Assembly (NCBI GenBank): GCA_011052985.1
Contig: DRHY01000020.1
Location: forward strand, 1 to 33,713
DNA from: Methylophaga thalassica
GTDB lineage: Bacteria; Pseudomonadota; Gammaproteobacteria; Nitrosococcales; Methylophagaceae
Direction of reading: 5' to 3'
DNA: 33,713 nucleotides
A model generated the notes under the pieces. That model made no database searches and was not told where the DNA came from. It worked only from the letters and a program-made list of their open reading frames with translations. Each line of letters opens with the position of its first letter. Within the stretch, counting starts at the first letter, position 1. Positions 24,639-33,428 of this stretch are shown here, piece by piece. Position numbers and translations under genes: made by a program.

Positions 24639-26108
24639 TTAACCTAAGCGGTAGTTAGGTGCTTCTTTAGTGATTTGCACATCATGAACATGTGACTCAC
24701 CCATACCAGCTGACGTAACACGTACAAACTGAGGTTTAGTGTTTAATTCTTCAATCGTGGCACAACCAGTTAAACCCATTGCGCTGCGCAAGCCGCCAAC
24801 TTGTTGGTGAATGATTGTCGCGATTGGGCCTTTATAAGCCACACGACCTTCAATACCTTCTGGCACAAGCTTGTCTGCTTGATTTGACTTTTGGAAATAG
24901 CGATCTGATGAACCTTCTTTTTGGTTCATCGCACCAAGCGAGCCCATACCACGGTATGACTTGTAATAACGGCCTTGGTAAAGCTCTACTTCACCAGGCG
25001 CTTCTTCAGTACCCGCTAGCATTGAGCCCACCATCACACATGATGCACCAGCTACAAGTGCTTTTACGATATCACCAGAGAAACGAATACCACCGTCAGC
25101 AATTACTGGAATGTCACGACCTTTTAGGCCATCAACAGCATCAGAGATAGCGGTGATTTGTGGTACACCACAACCAGTAACAATACGCGTAGTACAGATT
25201 GAACCTGGGCCAATTCCTACTTTAACGGCATCAACACCGGCGTCTGCAAGCGCAATCGCACCTTCCGCAGTAGCAACGTTACCCGCTACAATTTGTAGTT
25301 CAGGGTATGCTTGGCGAGTTTCTGCAACACGGTCGATAACACCTTGTGAATGACCATGTGAGGTATCAATTAGTAATACATCAACGCCCGCTTCAACTAA
25401 TGCAGCAATACGCTCATCAGTACCTGGGCCTACACCAACAGCAGCACCGACACGAAGACGACCTTGCTCGTCTTTACATGCATGAGGCTTATCTTGGGCT
25501 TTTTGATAATCTTTTACAGTGATCATGCCTTTTAATTTAAATGCATCATCAACAACAAGAATTTTTTCAATGCGGTGTTCGTGCATTAGGCCTAAAATTT
25601 CTTCCCGTGCTGCACCTTCTTTAACAGTCACTAACTTTTCTTTTTTAGTCATCACTGTTGAAACCGGTTGCTCAAGCTTAGTTTCGAAACGCATATCGCG
25701 GCTGGTCACAATACCAACAAGGCCGTTTTCAGCATCCGTTACCGGAAAACCTGAAAAGCCTTTTTCTTCAGCAAGTGCAATCGCATCTGCAATCGTTAAA
25801 TCCGCTGTCACAGTCACAGGAAAAGAAACAATGCCTGCTTCGTACGTTTTAACTTTACGTACGTTTTTAGCTTGTTCTTCAATAGTCATGTTTTTGTGGA
25901 TAAAACCTAAACCGCCCTCTTGCGCCAGCGCAATTGCTAAGCGTGCTTCGGTAACAGTATCCATAGATGCTGAAACTAGCGGCAAGTTAAGTTTGATACC
26001 ACGCGTTAAGCGAGTTGAAATGTTTGCCGTGTGTGGCAAAACAGTAGAATGACCTGGTACTAAAAGTACGTCATCAAAGGTAAGAGCTTCTTTAGCAATT
26101 CTAAGCAT
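24639..26108 (-). CDS. guaB: Inosine-5'-monophosphate dehydrogenase
   Basis: This is a 489-residue TIM-barrel enzyme. [18 protein letters not shown] opens the barrel, and two CBS domains occupy about 95-205 ([39 protein letters not shown]). The catalytic cysteine is in [13 protein letters not shown], and the flap has [13 protein letters not shown]. It oxidises IMP to XMP with NAD+, the committed step to GMP. It is divergent from xseA across a 135-bp gap, as in E. coli where xseA is also next to guaBA. No truncation is seen. Confidence 0.98.
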   Translation of the reverse strand: MLRIAKEALTFDDVLLVPGHSTVLPHTANISTRLTRGIKLNLPLVSASMDTVTEARLAIALAQEGGLGFIHKNMTIEEQAKNVRKVKTYEAGIVSFPVTVTADLTIADAIALAEEKGFSGFPVTDAENGLVGIVTSRDMRFETKLEQPVSTVMTKKEKLVTVKEGAAREEILGLMHEHRIEKILVVDDAFKLKGMITVKDYQKAQDKPHACKDEQGRLRVGAAVGVGPGTDERIAALVEAGVDVLLIDTSHGHSQGVIDRVAETRQAYPELQIVAGNVATAEGAIALADAGVDAVKVGIGPGSICTTRIVTGCGVPQITAISDAVDGLKGRDIPVIADGGIRFSGDIVKALVAGASCVMVGSMLAGTEEAPGEVELYQGRYYKSYRGMGSLGAMNQKEGSSDRYFQKSNQADKLVPEGIEGRVAYKGPIATIIHQQVGGLRSAMGLTGCATIEELNTKPQFVRVTSAGMGESHVHDVQITKEAPNYRLG

Positions 26109-26243
26109 TTTGGCAACTTCTCACATGTGGATCTTGTTTAAGGAATTGCGGCCAAATTTTATCAGCGTTATGGGCATGAGTAAATAAGATTTCACAATTA
26201 TTTATGATAAAATACCGCCATCATCGCTTTTTAGAGTCGCTTT
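26109..26243. promoter_or_regulatory. Divergent guaB/xseA promoter region
   Basis: This 135-bp gap holds both promoters. TATGATAAAAT (about 26203-26213) is a good -10 candidate for xseA on the plus strand, and GATAAAAT on the minus strand (about 26156-26163) is one for guaB. No PurR-type operator was clear to me. Confidence 0.4.
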
Positions 26244-27578
26244 ATGGCTATAACACCCCAGCAGCAAACGATTTATACCGTTTCTAGGTTAAATAGAGAA
26301 ATAAGAACCGTGCTTGAACAAGGCTTCGCATCGTTAATTTTAACCGGTGAGATTTCAAACTTCATTACCCCGGCGTCTGGGCATTGGTATTTTACGCTTA
26401 AGGATGATCGCGCCCAAGTTAAAGCAGCCATGTGGCGCGGTAACAATCGTGGCCAACGCTATCGCCCAGAAAACGGCGCACAAGTGACAGTTCGAGCCCG
26501 AGTATCGCTGTATGAACCGCGTGGAGACTATCAGCTGATTGTTGAACACATGGAAGCGGCTGGTGAAGGACTATTAAAGCAACAGTTTGATGAATTAAAA
26601 ATGCGTCTCGCGGCTGAGGGTCTATTTAGCTCTGCATACAAGCAGCCACTACCAAGTGTTGTACATCGCGTGGGGGTAATTACATCAGCAACCGGCGCCG
26701 CAATTAAAGATATTTTAACCGTACTTAAGCGCCGCGCCCCGCAACTAGAAGTAGTGATCTACCCTGCGATGGTGCAAGGTAAAGACGCCCATTTACAACT
26801 GATAGATAAAATTAATCTCGCCAACGCCCGCAATGAAGTTGATGTGCTTATTTTAGGCCGCGGTGGTGGCTCTTTGGAAGACTTATGGTGCTTTAACCAT
26901 GAATTGCTGGCACGGGCTATTTATGCCAGTAAACTACCTATCATCAGCGCCGTCGGGCATGAAATTGATACTACGATTAGTGACTACGTAGCCGATATCC
27001 GCGCTGCTACCCCCTCCGCTGCTGCTGAGCTAGTCAGCCCTAATAGCAGCGAACTGTATAATCAAATTCAACAACAATTAAATCGCTTAGCCAATGCGTT
27101 TAAACATCAGTTATCTGCAAAGCAAAGCATTGCAACAGCACTTGAGCACCGTTTAACATTGTGCCATCCGCGTAATCAATTAAATCAACAAGCACAACGT
27201 TTAGATGAATTAACGGTGGCATTACAACAAGCAATGCAACAGCGTATTTATCAATATGAACGTCGCTTAAACAATTTAATGCCACGTTTGATGCAGCGTT
27301 CACCAGATCGAAAACTCACTCAAGCAGCTCATCAATTACAGCAACTGCAAGCGCGCTTACAACAAAGTATGCAACAGCAATTACGCAGCAGTCAAAATAC
27401 GCTGGCGCTACAAGCTAGTCGGTTAGGATCTGTCAGTCCGCTTAATGTACTCGCCCGTGGCTATAGTATTACTAAAAACGAGCAAGGAAAGGTTATAAAA
27501 TCAACGTCACAAGTGAATCAAGGCGATGCGCTTGTGACTGAATTAGCGGATGGAATCATTCAATCTATTGTTAGTTAG
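26244..27578 (+). CDS. xseA: Exodeoxyribonuclease VII large subunit
   Basis: This 444-residue protein has an N-terminal OB fold (SLILTGEISNFITPASGHWYF, then KDDRAQVKAAMWRGN), the catalytic domain with GVITSATGAAIKDIL, LILGRGGGSLEDLWCFN and ISAVGHEIDTTISDYVADIRAATPSAAAE, a long glutamine-rich coiled coil (about 270-390), and the C-terminal tail VLARGYSITKNEQGKVI. With small subunits (XseB, not in the window) it degrades single-stranded DNA from both ends to oligonucleotides. It is transcribed divergently from guaB. All family blocks are present. Confidence 0.97.
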   Translation: MAITPQQQTIYTVSRLNREIRTVLEQGFASLILTGEISNFITPASGHWYFTLKDDRAQVKAAMWRGNNRGQRYRPENGAQVTVRARVSLYEPRGDYQLIVEHMEAAGEGLLKQQFDELKMRLAAEGLFSSAYKQPLPSVVHRVGVITSATGAAIKDILTVLKRRAPQLEVVIYPAMVQGKDAHLQLIDKINLANARNEVDVLILGRGGGSLEDLWCFNHELLARAIYASKLPIISAVGHEIDTTISDYVADIRAATPSAAAELVSPNSSELYNQIQQQLNRLANAFKHQLSAKQSIATALEHRLTLCHPRNQLNQQAQRLDELTVALQQAMQQRIYQYERRLNNLMPRLMQRSPDRKLTQAAHQLQQLQARLQQSMQQQLRSSQNTLALQASRLGSVSPLNVLARGYSITKNEQGKVIKSTSQVNQGDALVTELADGIIQSIVS

Positions 27579-27604
27579 TTTATTTTGCTTGTTCCCGAAG
27601 CTGG

Positions 27605-28276
27605 TTATTCCGATTCGGTAGCAAGCAATAAAGAAAAGTCGCGATCGCTGGATTTAGAGGTGCTAACGGTAAATTGTTGCCAAAAATCCTGTTTGACCAA
27701 CTGATCATTAAGCTCGCGCCATTGGGTGTGAGTAAAGTCATCATTATCTTTTGGTGCTGCAAGTTCAAATTTACACACCGAGCTTTTACACTGCGCACTG
27801 ACCAGCTCAGGGCTGATGCTTAGATCTGCGGTTTGCAAAAAATCTTTCATGGCTGTTTCTGTGCGATATGCCCATTCTTCATTACGGCTTTGCTGCTCAA
27901 ACTTATCTAATAAAGCTTGCTCAAAATCAGCAGGTGCTTGAGCTTGTGTTTGGTAACGTTTAACCAGCGCTCGTTGCTGCGCTAATTCATGCTTAAGTTG
28001 CTGCAGTTGCTCCTCAAGGGGTTGTTCATCAGCTGTTTGCGCTGACCTATCTTCAGTAGTCGGGGTACTATCTGCAACTTGCTGCGGTTTCGACACTGTT
28101 TCAAGCTCTGATGCTACGGTATTGGTAGGTAACATTTTGACTTCTTGTTCAAGTACTTGTGTTTGTGTAGTAGCCGCAGGTGCTGCTTCGTCAGAGCTCC
28201 ACGTAAAGTAGCCCCACGTTAAAACAACACCTGTAATAAATGCCAGAGCTAGCGAAAATGGACTATGTTTACTCAT
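27605..28276 (-). CDS. Membrane-anchored coiled-coil protein of unknown function
   Basis: This 223-residue protein has an N-terminal span (FSLALAFITGVVLTWGYF, residues 7-24), so it is a signal anchor with the rest outside the cytoplasm. A Gln/Glu/Thr-rich linker follows, then a coiled coil (LEEQLQQLKHELAQQRALVKRYQTQAQ, about 88-115). The C-terminal domain has CKSSVCKFEL, a closely spaced cysteine pair that could form a disulfide, and WRELNDQLVKQDFWQQF. I do not recognise the family. It lies 26 bp downstream of cysE on the same strand and converges on xseA. Co-transcription with cysE is likely; a functional link is not shown. Confidence 0.75.
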   Translation of the reverse strand: MSKHSPFSLALAFITGVVLTWGYFTWSSDEAAPAATTQTQVLEQEVKMLPTNTVASELETVSKPQQVADSTPTTEDRSAQTADEQPLEEQLQQLKHELAQQRALVKRYQTQAQAPADFEQALLDKFEQQSRNEEWAYRTETAMKDFLQTADLSISPELVSAQCKSSVCKFELAAPKDNDDFTHTQWRELNDQLVKQDFWQQFTVSTSKSSDRDFSLLLATESE

Positions 28277-28302
28277 GCTTAATTCCTTTTAAGTTTTTTT
28301 AC

Positions 28303-29121
28303 TTAGAGCATGGCACTGGTGTGTGATTCGTTTTGTGGCTCATCAACTTCTAAAAAGTTCTGATTCATACTTTGCGCTGGACAGGGACAATTTGGCTTGC
28401 CAACAATTTTAGCTGGTACACCTACAACCGTGGTGTGTGGCGGTACAGCACTTAGCACCACAGAGCCTGCACCAATTCGTGCACCCTCGCCGACCTCAAT
28501 ATTACCGAGTACTTTTGCACCGGCGCCAATTAAAACACCAGCGCGAATTTTCGGATGACGATCGCCTTTTTCATTCCCAGTACCACCTAAAGTGACTGAT
28601 TGTAAAATTGATACGTTATCTTCAATAACCGCTGTTTCACCAATGACTATACCAGTTGCATGGTCAAACATAATACCATGGCCGACTTTACAAGCAGGAT
28701 GGATATCAACGCCAAATACTTCTGAGGTACGGCTTTGAATAAAGCGAGCGAGTTCTTTACGGTTTTGTAACCATAAGCAATGGGCGAGTCGGTGTGCTTG
28801 AATTGCATGGAAACCTTTTAAATTTAATATCACAGTTAAATAAGTATCGGCAGCAGGGTCACGATCTTTAACCGCTTTTATATCATGAGCCACATGAGTC
28901 AACATGCGATCACACTCAACAAAAGCCTGATCAAACAATTCACGTATAGTAAATGCAGATACCACAGCATCAGATAACTTATTGGCAACGATAAAACTCA
29001 ACGCAGACCCTAAACACTCATGATTTAGAATGCATGAATACACATGACTCGCTAATAAAGGTTCACGGGTAACGACTTCTTTTGCTTCGGTGCGAAGCTG
29101 TTGCCAAATTTCATGACGCAT
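28303..29121 (-). CDS. cysE: Serine O-acetyltransferase
   Basis: The 272-residue length equals the E. coli type. A helical N-terminal domain (MRHEIWQQLRTEAKEV, ECDRMLTHVAHDIKAVKDRDPA) is followed by a left-handed beta-helix of hexapeptide repeats (VDIHPACKVGHGIMFDHATGIVIGETAVI, then TLGGTGNEKGDRHPKI and IGAGAKVLGNIEVGEGARIG). The catalytic His-Asp pair is in DIHPA and MFDHATG. It makes O-acetylserine for cysteine synthesis. The tail is unusual: it has a cysteine pair (NCPCPAQ) and an acidic extension. The flexible C-terminus of CysE normally binds cysteine synthase and ends in Ile; this one ends TSAML. Confidence 0.96.
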   Translation of the reverse strand: MRHEIWQQLRTEAKEVVTREPLLASHVYSCILNHECLGSALSFIVANKLSDAVVSAFTIRELFDQAFVECDRMLTHVAHDIKAVKDRDPAADTYLTVILNLKGFHAIQAHRLAHCLWLQNRKELARFIQSRTSEVFGVDIHPACKVGHGIMFDHATGIVIGETAVIEDNVSILQSVTLGGTGNEKGDRHPKIRAGVLIGAGAKVLGNIEVGEGARIGAGSVVLSAVPPHTTVVGVPAKIVGKPNCPCPAQSMNQNFLEVDEPQNESHTSAML

Positions 29122-29252
29122 AGAACGGCCTTAAATTAATACTGGATATGCTTTGTTTTAGTTTAACGGATTTCAAGTCAGATGTGTTAACGCTGTGGTT
29201 ATTTGTTCTAGTTATTAGATATAACTAACTTATAAACTTAAGTTTGTAGAGT

Positions 29253-29290
29253 AAAAAAATAAAGTGCCCCAATAATTGGGGCACTTTATT
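29253..29290 (-). terminator. Intrinsic terminator after the M16 peptidase gene
   Basis: AATAAAGTGCCCC and its complement GGGGCACTTTATT (within 29258-29290) form a near-perfect hairpin with a short AATAATT-type loop, 18 bp after the peptidase stop. On the minus strand it is followed by a TTTTTTT run (29259-29253), the textbook pattern. It isolates the peptidase from the downstream cysE. Confidence 0.93.
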
Positions 29291-29308
29291 CAAGTATTAA
29301 AAACTTAG

Positions 29309-32194
29309 TTACTCAAATACGCTTTCTACCGCAACTACTTCGATGTTTTTCGCTGGAATTGCCAGCTTGTAATCAGCAATTACTTTATCTTCAGCAACCA
29401 GTTCAGCTGGTTTTTCTGCGTTATACACCATAGGCGATGTTTGCTCTGACGCTAGGCGTTTTTGCATGTCTTTGCCATCACCGGTAATAAACACATACTG
29501 GATATCATCAGTTTGTAAATTAGCTTTAATCACGCGATTGACATCAGCCAAGGTCAGCTTTTCAAGCTCAGTGGTGACATACTTCACAAACGACTCAGTA
29601 TTATAAAACTCGCTATCGAGCGCGTAACCTAACTGGCGGTTTTGGCTTGCGACCATTTGCGGCACAAAGTTGATCAAGAAGTTACGCGTTGCCTCAAAAT
29701 CTTTTTCAGTCATGCCATTTTTGATTAGCTTATCAAGTTCAAACAGCGCTGTGCGAGTTGCAAAATGCGCATCGTTGTTTGAGCGCAGCGGGCGAAGCCA
29801 CACTTGGAAGATTTGCTCTGAACGACCCAAGTTTGCATCAGGTTTAGTTTGGAACATACCACGTGGGAAGTACTCAATATAAGCGTAATCGCCGTAGTTC
29901 ATACCGCGCGTTTGACGAATACGCTCATAAAGGTATGCATTTGAACTGCGGTGTTCACCAAAGTATGAACGCACTAACCACAGTGCCGTCCAGTCTGCGC
30001 TGCTACGAATAGTATCAATCGGGAAACCAAACGATACCGCTGTTGATTGCGCTGATTTCTCGACAATCGTTGCATGGTGACCTTTCAGCACTGGCGCATC
30101 AGGGATTGATAAACGGCTTTGCTGGCCTTTTGGCAGCTCGCTTAAATCAGCAAACATGGTTGCTTTAAGTGACTCAGGCACTGCACCAATTAAACCGACT
30201 GTTAGCTTAGCTTGCGTAAACTCTTTCGCGTAAAACGCTTTCACATCATCTAGTGTTAATGCTGCTAAGTCTGACAAGTCACCATAATTGTAGCTTTCAT
30301 ACGGGTGACCTTGATAGAGCTTATGATAAAGCACTTCTTTACCTAGTTCTTCATCGTTAGATGCTTTAAGGCCTGATTTAATACCGTCGATCAGCTCTTT
30401 TTTCAAACGTTTAAAGTCATCTTCTCTAAAGCCTGGATTTAGTAACTGCTCACTAACTAATGCGTACCATTGTGCTGCATTGTCTTTATGGACTCGCCCT
30501 TGTAAAGAAATCATTTCTTTATCAATTTGATAGCCAAAGCTACCTGCCAGTGGATACAATGCTTTTTTGATATCGTTATAGCTCTTCGACTGCGAGCCAC
30601 CTTGCGCAAGCATTGCAGCGGTTAACGCAGCCACGCCTTTTTGACCTTTAGGATCCGCCGCCGCACCTGTATGGAATAACCAATTAATATCAATCAATGG
30701 CGAGCTATTAGTTTTATCAAGCACCTTAAAGTGACGCTGTTGCACTGTGTGTTTGCTAGCAACGAGGCTATTTAAATCAACTTCTTGCTCAAAACCAGCG
30801 ATTTTATCAAGCGCCGACATAGTCACGGTAGTTCGGCTGCTATCGACAAAGTACTTATTAGCAATATCTTGAATATCTTGCGCGCTGATACTATCTGCCG
30901 TTGCATATAATTGATTGACCACTTCTGGATCGCGCTCAAAATGCATATAACTGGCAAGGGTTGACGCAATTGCTTGTGATGAGTCTAGGCCATTGATAAA
31001 GCTGTATTTTAGATTTGATTTTAAATCGGCTAATTTTTGGCTATCAACCAGCTCAGTGCGTGCTTTTGCATAGGTGTTATTGATGGCATCACGCGCTACC
31101 GCTAAATCAGCTTCATTTTCAACTTTGACAAAAACATGCAATAAGCCCGGATCTTTCGTATCTGGGTTATAGCTAAACATTTGGCTGGCGATTTGCTTAT
31201 CAACCACTAGCTCTTGGTATAAGTCAGAGTTGTTTGAGAAATAAAGCTGTGATAGTAAATCAAGCGCTGCGCGGTCTTTTTGTTTCGGCTGCCAAGCAGT
31301 ACCTTTGTATGAAACCAATAACCAATGCCCTGGTAGTCCTTCGTTTTGCTCATGCACGTATTTGGCTGCTTGTTGTTTAGGCTCGGTTGGAATATCAGCA
31401 ACGTAATCGCCTTTTTGCCAATTACCCCAATGCTTTTTCACCATTGCCATAGTTGCTTGCGGATCGACATCACCGACAATTACTAACGATACATATTCAG
31501 GCTTATAGAACTTTTCAAAAAACTCTTTACCGTACGCCATTTGCTCAGGCATGGCTTCAATATCTTCAAAAAAGCCCATGGTGGTGTGTTTATAGGTATG
31601 TTTTTCAAATGCTTCATTACGCACGGCTGAAAGCAACTTACGAATTGGGCTGGCATTGTTTTTAAGGTATTCGCCTTTTACAGTAAGCGCTTCGGTACGG
31701 AATTGCTCTTCTGAGTAAGTGAGGTTTTGAAAAATATCCGCTTCAATTTCAAGTACCTTATCAAGGTGCTGCTTGGAAAAGTTTAAGTGATAATTAGTGT
31801 AATCATTGGTAGTGTAAGCGCGGTTATCAACCCCTGAATTTTTCAGGATGTCTGAGTACACATCTTGCGGGAATTTTTCTGAGCCTTTAAACATCATGTG
31901 TTCAAAAAAGTGTGCAAAGCCAGTTTTACCCGCTTCTACTTCATTACGAGAACCGACTGACACCGGAATTTGTAGTGATACCACATCAGGGTAATCAGTT
32001 TTAACCACCATAACGCGTAAACCGTTATCAAGCTCTTCTAATAAATAATTCTGTGAGAACACCCGATCATTGCTGCTGGCAACCGTTGACTGTTCAATCT
32101 CAACTTCTTTGACCATGTTAGAGCCGCTGTTACTCGCACAGCCGCCCAGCGCAAGCGTTACCGCAAGGCTGGTTGCTAATAATTTAAATTTCAT
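29309..32194 (-). CDS. M16-family zinc metalloprotease, lipoprotein
   Basis: This 961-residue protein has a lipoprotein signal peptide with lipobox LGGC (C19), followed by SNSGSN, which suggests outer-membrane sorting. The inverted zinc motif HFFEH (H95, E98, H99) lies in GFAHFFEHMMFKGSEKF, with the downstream Glu expected near residue 175 (RTEALTVKGEY). Four M16 half-domains fit the length: an active N-terminal half and an inactive C-terminal half (DINWLFHTGAAADPKGQKGVAALTAAML lacks the zinc motif), as in pitrilysin-type double proteins. It probably degrades peptides in the periplasm or at the envelope. It is a single-gene unit with its own terminator. The substrate is unknown. Confidence 0.93.
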   Translation of the reverse strand: MKFKLLATSLAVTLALGGCASNSGSNMVKEVEIEQSTVASSNDRVFSQNYLLEELDNGLRVMVVKTDYPDVVSLQIPVSVGSRNEVEAGKTGFAHFFEHMMFKGSEKFPQDVYSDILKNSGVDNRAYTTNDYTNYHLNFSKQHLDKVLEIEADIFQNLTYSEEQFRTEALTVKGEYLKNNASPIRKLLSAVRNEAFEKHTYKHTTMGFFEDIEAMPEQMAYGKEFFEKFYKPEYVSLVIVGDVDPQATMAMVKKHWGNWQKGDYVADIPTEPKQQAAKYVHEQNEGLPGHWLLVSYKGTAWQPKQKDRAALDLLSQLYFSNNSDLYQELVVDKQIASQMFSYNPDTKDPGLLHVFVKVENEADLAVARDAINNTYAKARTELVDSQKLADLKSNLKYSFINGLDSSQAIASTLASYMHFERDPEVVNQLYATADSISAQDIQDIANKYFVDSSRTTVTMSALDKIAGFEQEVDLNSLVASKHTVQQRHFKVLDKTNSSPLIDINWLFHTGAAADPKGQKGVAALTAAMLAQGGSQSKSYNDIKKALYPLAGSFGYQIDKEMISLQGRVHKDNAAQWYALVSEQLLNPGFREDDFKRLKKELIDGIKSGLKASNDEELGKEVLYHKLYQGHPYESYNYGDLSDLAALTLDDVKAFYAKEFTQAKLTVGLIGAVPESLKATMFADLSELPKGQQSRLSIPDAPVLKGHHATIVEKSAQSTAVSFGFPIDTIRSSADWTALWLVRSYFGEHRSSNAYLYERIRQTRGMNYGDYAYIEYFPRGMFQTKPDANLGRSEQIFQVWLRPLRSNNDAHFATRTALFELDKLIKNGMTEKDFEATRNFLINFVPQMVASQNRQLGYALDSEFYNTESFVKYVTTELEKLTLADVNRVIKANLQTDDIQYVFITGDGKDMQKRLASEQTSPMVYNAEKPAELVAEDKVIADYKLAIPAKNIEVVAVESVFE

Positions 32195-32442
32195 TGTTAT
32201 CCCTTGTTAGTTGAATATATTTCTTATTTTTAGACACACGATTATGCAACAAAGCAAGTCAATATAAGACCCCTGAGGCAATAAATTATGTAAACAGTTG
32301 TGTATAAGCGCAATAGCAACGCTATTTCAATATGAATAAAACTCATGTTTATTGAAAAAAACTCACCAAAAAGATCTATCTAGACGTCTAAATGGCTGCT
32401 ATATTGTACGCCATAGATATTAAAACGGCTGGAATGAGGATT
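32195..32442. promoter_or_regulatory. Divergent gap between M16 peptidase and MetF-like gene
   Basis: The gap is AT-rich and about 250 bp. ATCTAGACGTCTAAATGG (about 32376-32393) contains TAGACGTCTA, a 10-bp perfect palindrome just upstream of the MetF-like gene. It resembles a regulator half-site pair such as the MetJ met box (consensus AGACGTCT). If it is one, it supports a methionine/folate link for the gene downstream. Confidence 0.6.
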
Positions 32443-33399
32443 ATGGCTTTATCACTACAACAGAAAATTGAAGATACCAATCAAGGTGTGTACTTAATTG
32501 GTACTACCCCGCCACGTATTGGTACTGATAAAGCGCAGCTTGAAACAATCGCTCAAAAGCTGTTGGACCGTTTACATGAAATTGAATACGATGGCGTAAT
32601 TATTTACGACATTCAAGATGAAAGCAGCCGTACTGACAAGCCGCGTCCTTTTCCATTTAAGCAAACTGTTGATCCACGTGAATATAGCCAGTTATTACGT
32701 AGCTTATCGCATCAAGACGTGATCACGTATAAAAGTGTCGCGCAGCGCGAAGTAGCGGAATTTAAACAGTGGTTAAGCGAAACTAAAAATCTGTTTGATT
32801 TAAAAAACGTGGTGTTAGTCGGTAGTCCATCATCTGAAGGCGATATAAAACTTAACTTACCCGATGCCTATAAAACATTGGCAGAGCAAGCGGATGACTT
32901 CTTTTTAGGTGGTGTAACCATTGCTGAGCGCCATGCGAGTAAACGTAACGAGCATGAGCGTCTACTTGAAAAAACCACACAAGGGTGTCAATTTTTTATC
33001 TCACAGGCAGTTTACAACGCACAAGCGACCATTGATTTGATCACCAGTTATGCACGTAGCTGTAAAGCGCAAGGCATAGAGCCACAACGTATAATCCTAA
33101 CCTTTACGCCCTGTGGCAGTGAAAAAACCTTAGATTTTATGCAGTGGCTTGGTATTTCAGTACCAGAGGCAACTAAGTGGCGGATGTTAGATTCACAAAA
33201 CCCATTGAGTGAATCGGTACGTATTTGCCGCGAAAATTTAGACTCAATTCTAAAAAGTTGCGCTCATTTAGACGTGCCTCTGGGATTAAATATTGAAAGC
33301 TTAACTAACCGTAAAGAAGAGATTGATGCGTCAATAAACCTTTATCGTTTATTAAAAGCGACAATGGAGCTGAACCTAGCTGAAAAGCAGATTGCTTAG
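32443..33399 (+). CDS. MetF-like methylenetetrahydrofolate reductase family protein
   Basis: This 318-residue TIM-barrel-type protein has early DGVIIYDIQDESSRT, where MTHFR has its folate/substrate loop, LGGVTIAERHASKRNEHERLLEKTTQGCQFFISQAVYN, which parallels the AGYPE..H and AGADFiiTQ.FYD blocks of MetF, and later ILTFTPCGSEKTLDFMQWLG. MetF reduces methylenetetrahydrofolate to methyltetrahydrofolate for methionine synthesis. It is divergent enough that a related reductase role is possible. The frame is open from 32392, but ATG 32443 (or 32434) is chosen because both follow purine-rich sequence (GGAATGAGGA) and earlier codons have no ribosome site. A MetJ-like palindrome lies about 60 bp upstream. 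Confidence 0.68.
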   Translation: MALSLQQKIEDTNQGVYLIGTTPPRIGTDKAQLETIAQKLLDRLHEIEYDGVIIYDIQDESSRTDKPRPFPFKQTVDPREYSQLLRSLSHQDVITYKSVAQREVAEFKQWLSETKNLFDLKNVVLVGSPSSEGDIKLNLPDAYKTLAEQADDFFLGGVTIAERHASKRNEHERLLEKTTQGCQFFISQAVYNAQATIDLITSYARSCKAQGIEPQRIILTFTPCGSEKTLDFMQWLGISVPEATKWRMLDSQNPLSESVRICRENLDSILKSCAHLDVPLGLNIESLTNRKEEIDASINLYRLLKATMELNLAEKQIA

Positions 33400-33426
33400 C
33401 TTCGAGCTTCGAGCTTCGAGCTTCGA
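33399..33426. repeat. Four tandem copies of GCTTCGA
   Basis: The 7-bp unit GCTTCGA is repeated four times without change, starting at the last base of the MetF-like stop codon and ending 2 bp before the insertion-sequence end. The unit contains the palindrome TCGA. Seven is not a multiple of a codon and the array is outside the gene. Confidence 0.9.
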
Positions 33427-33428
33427 GC

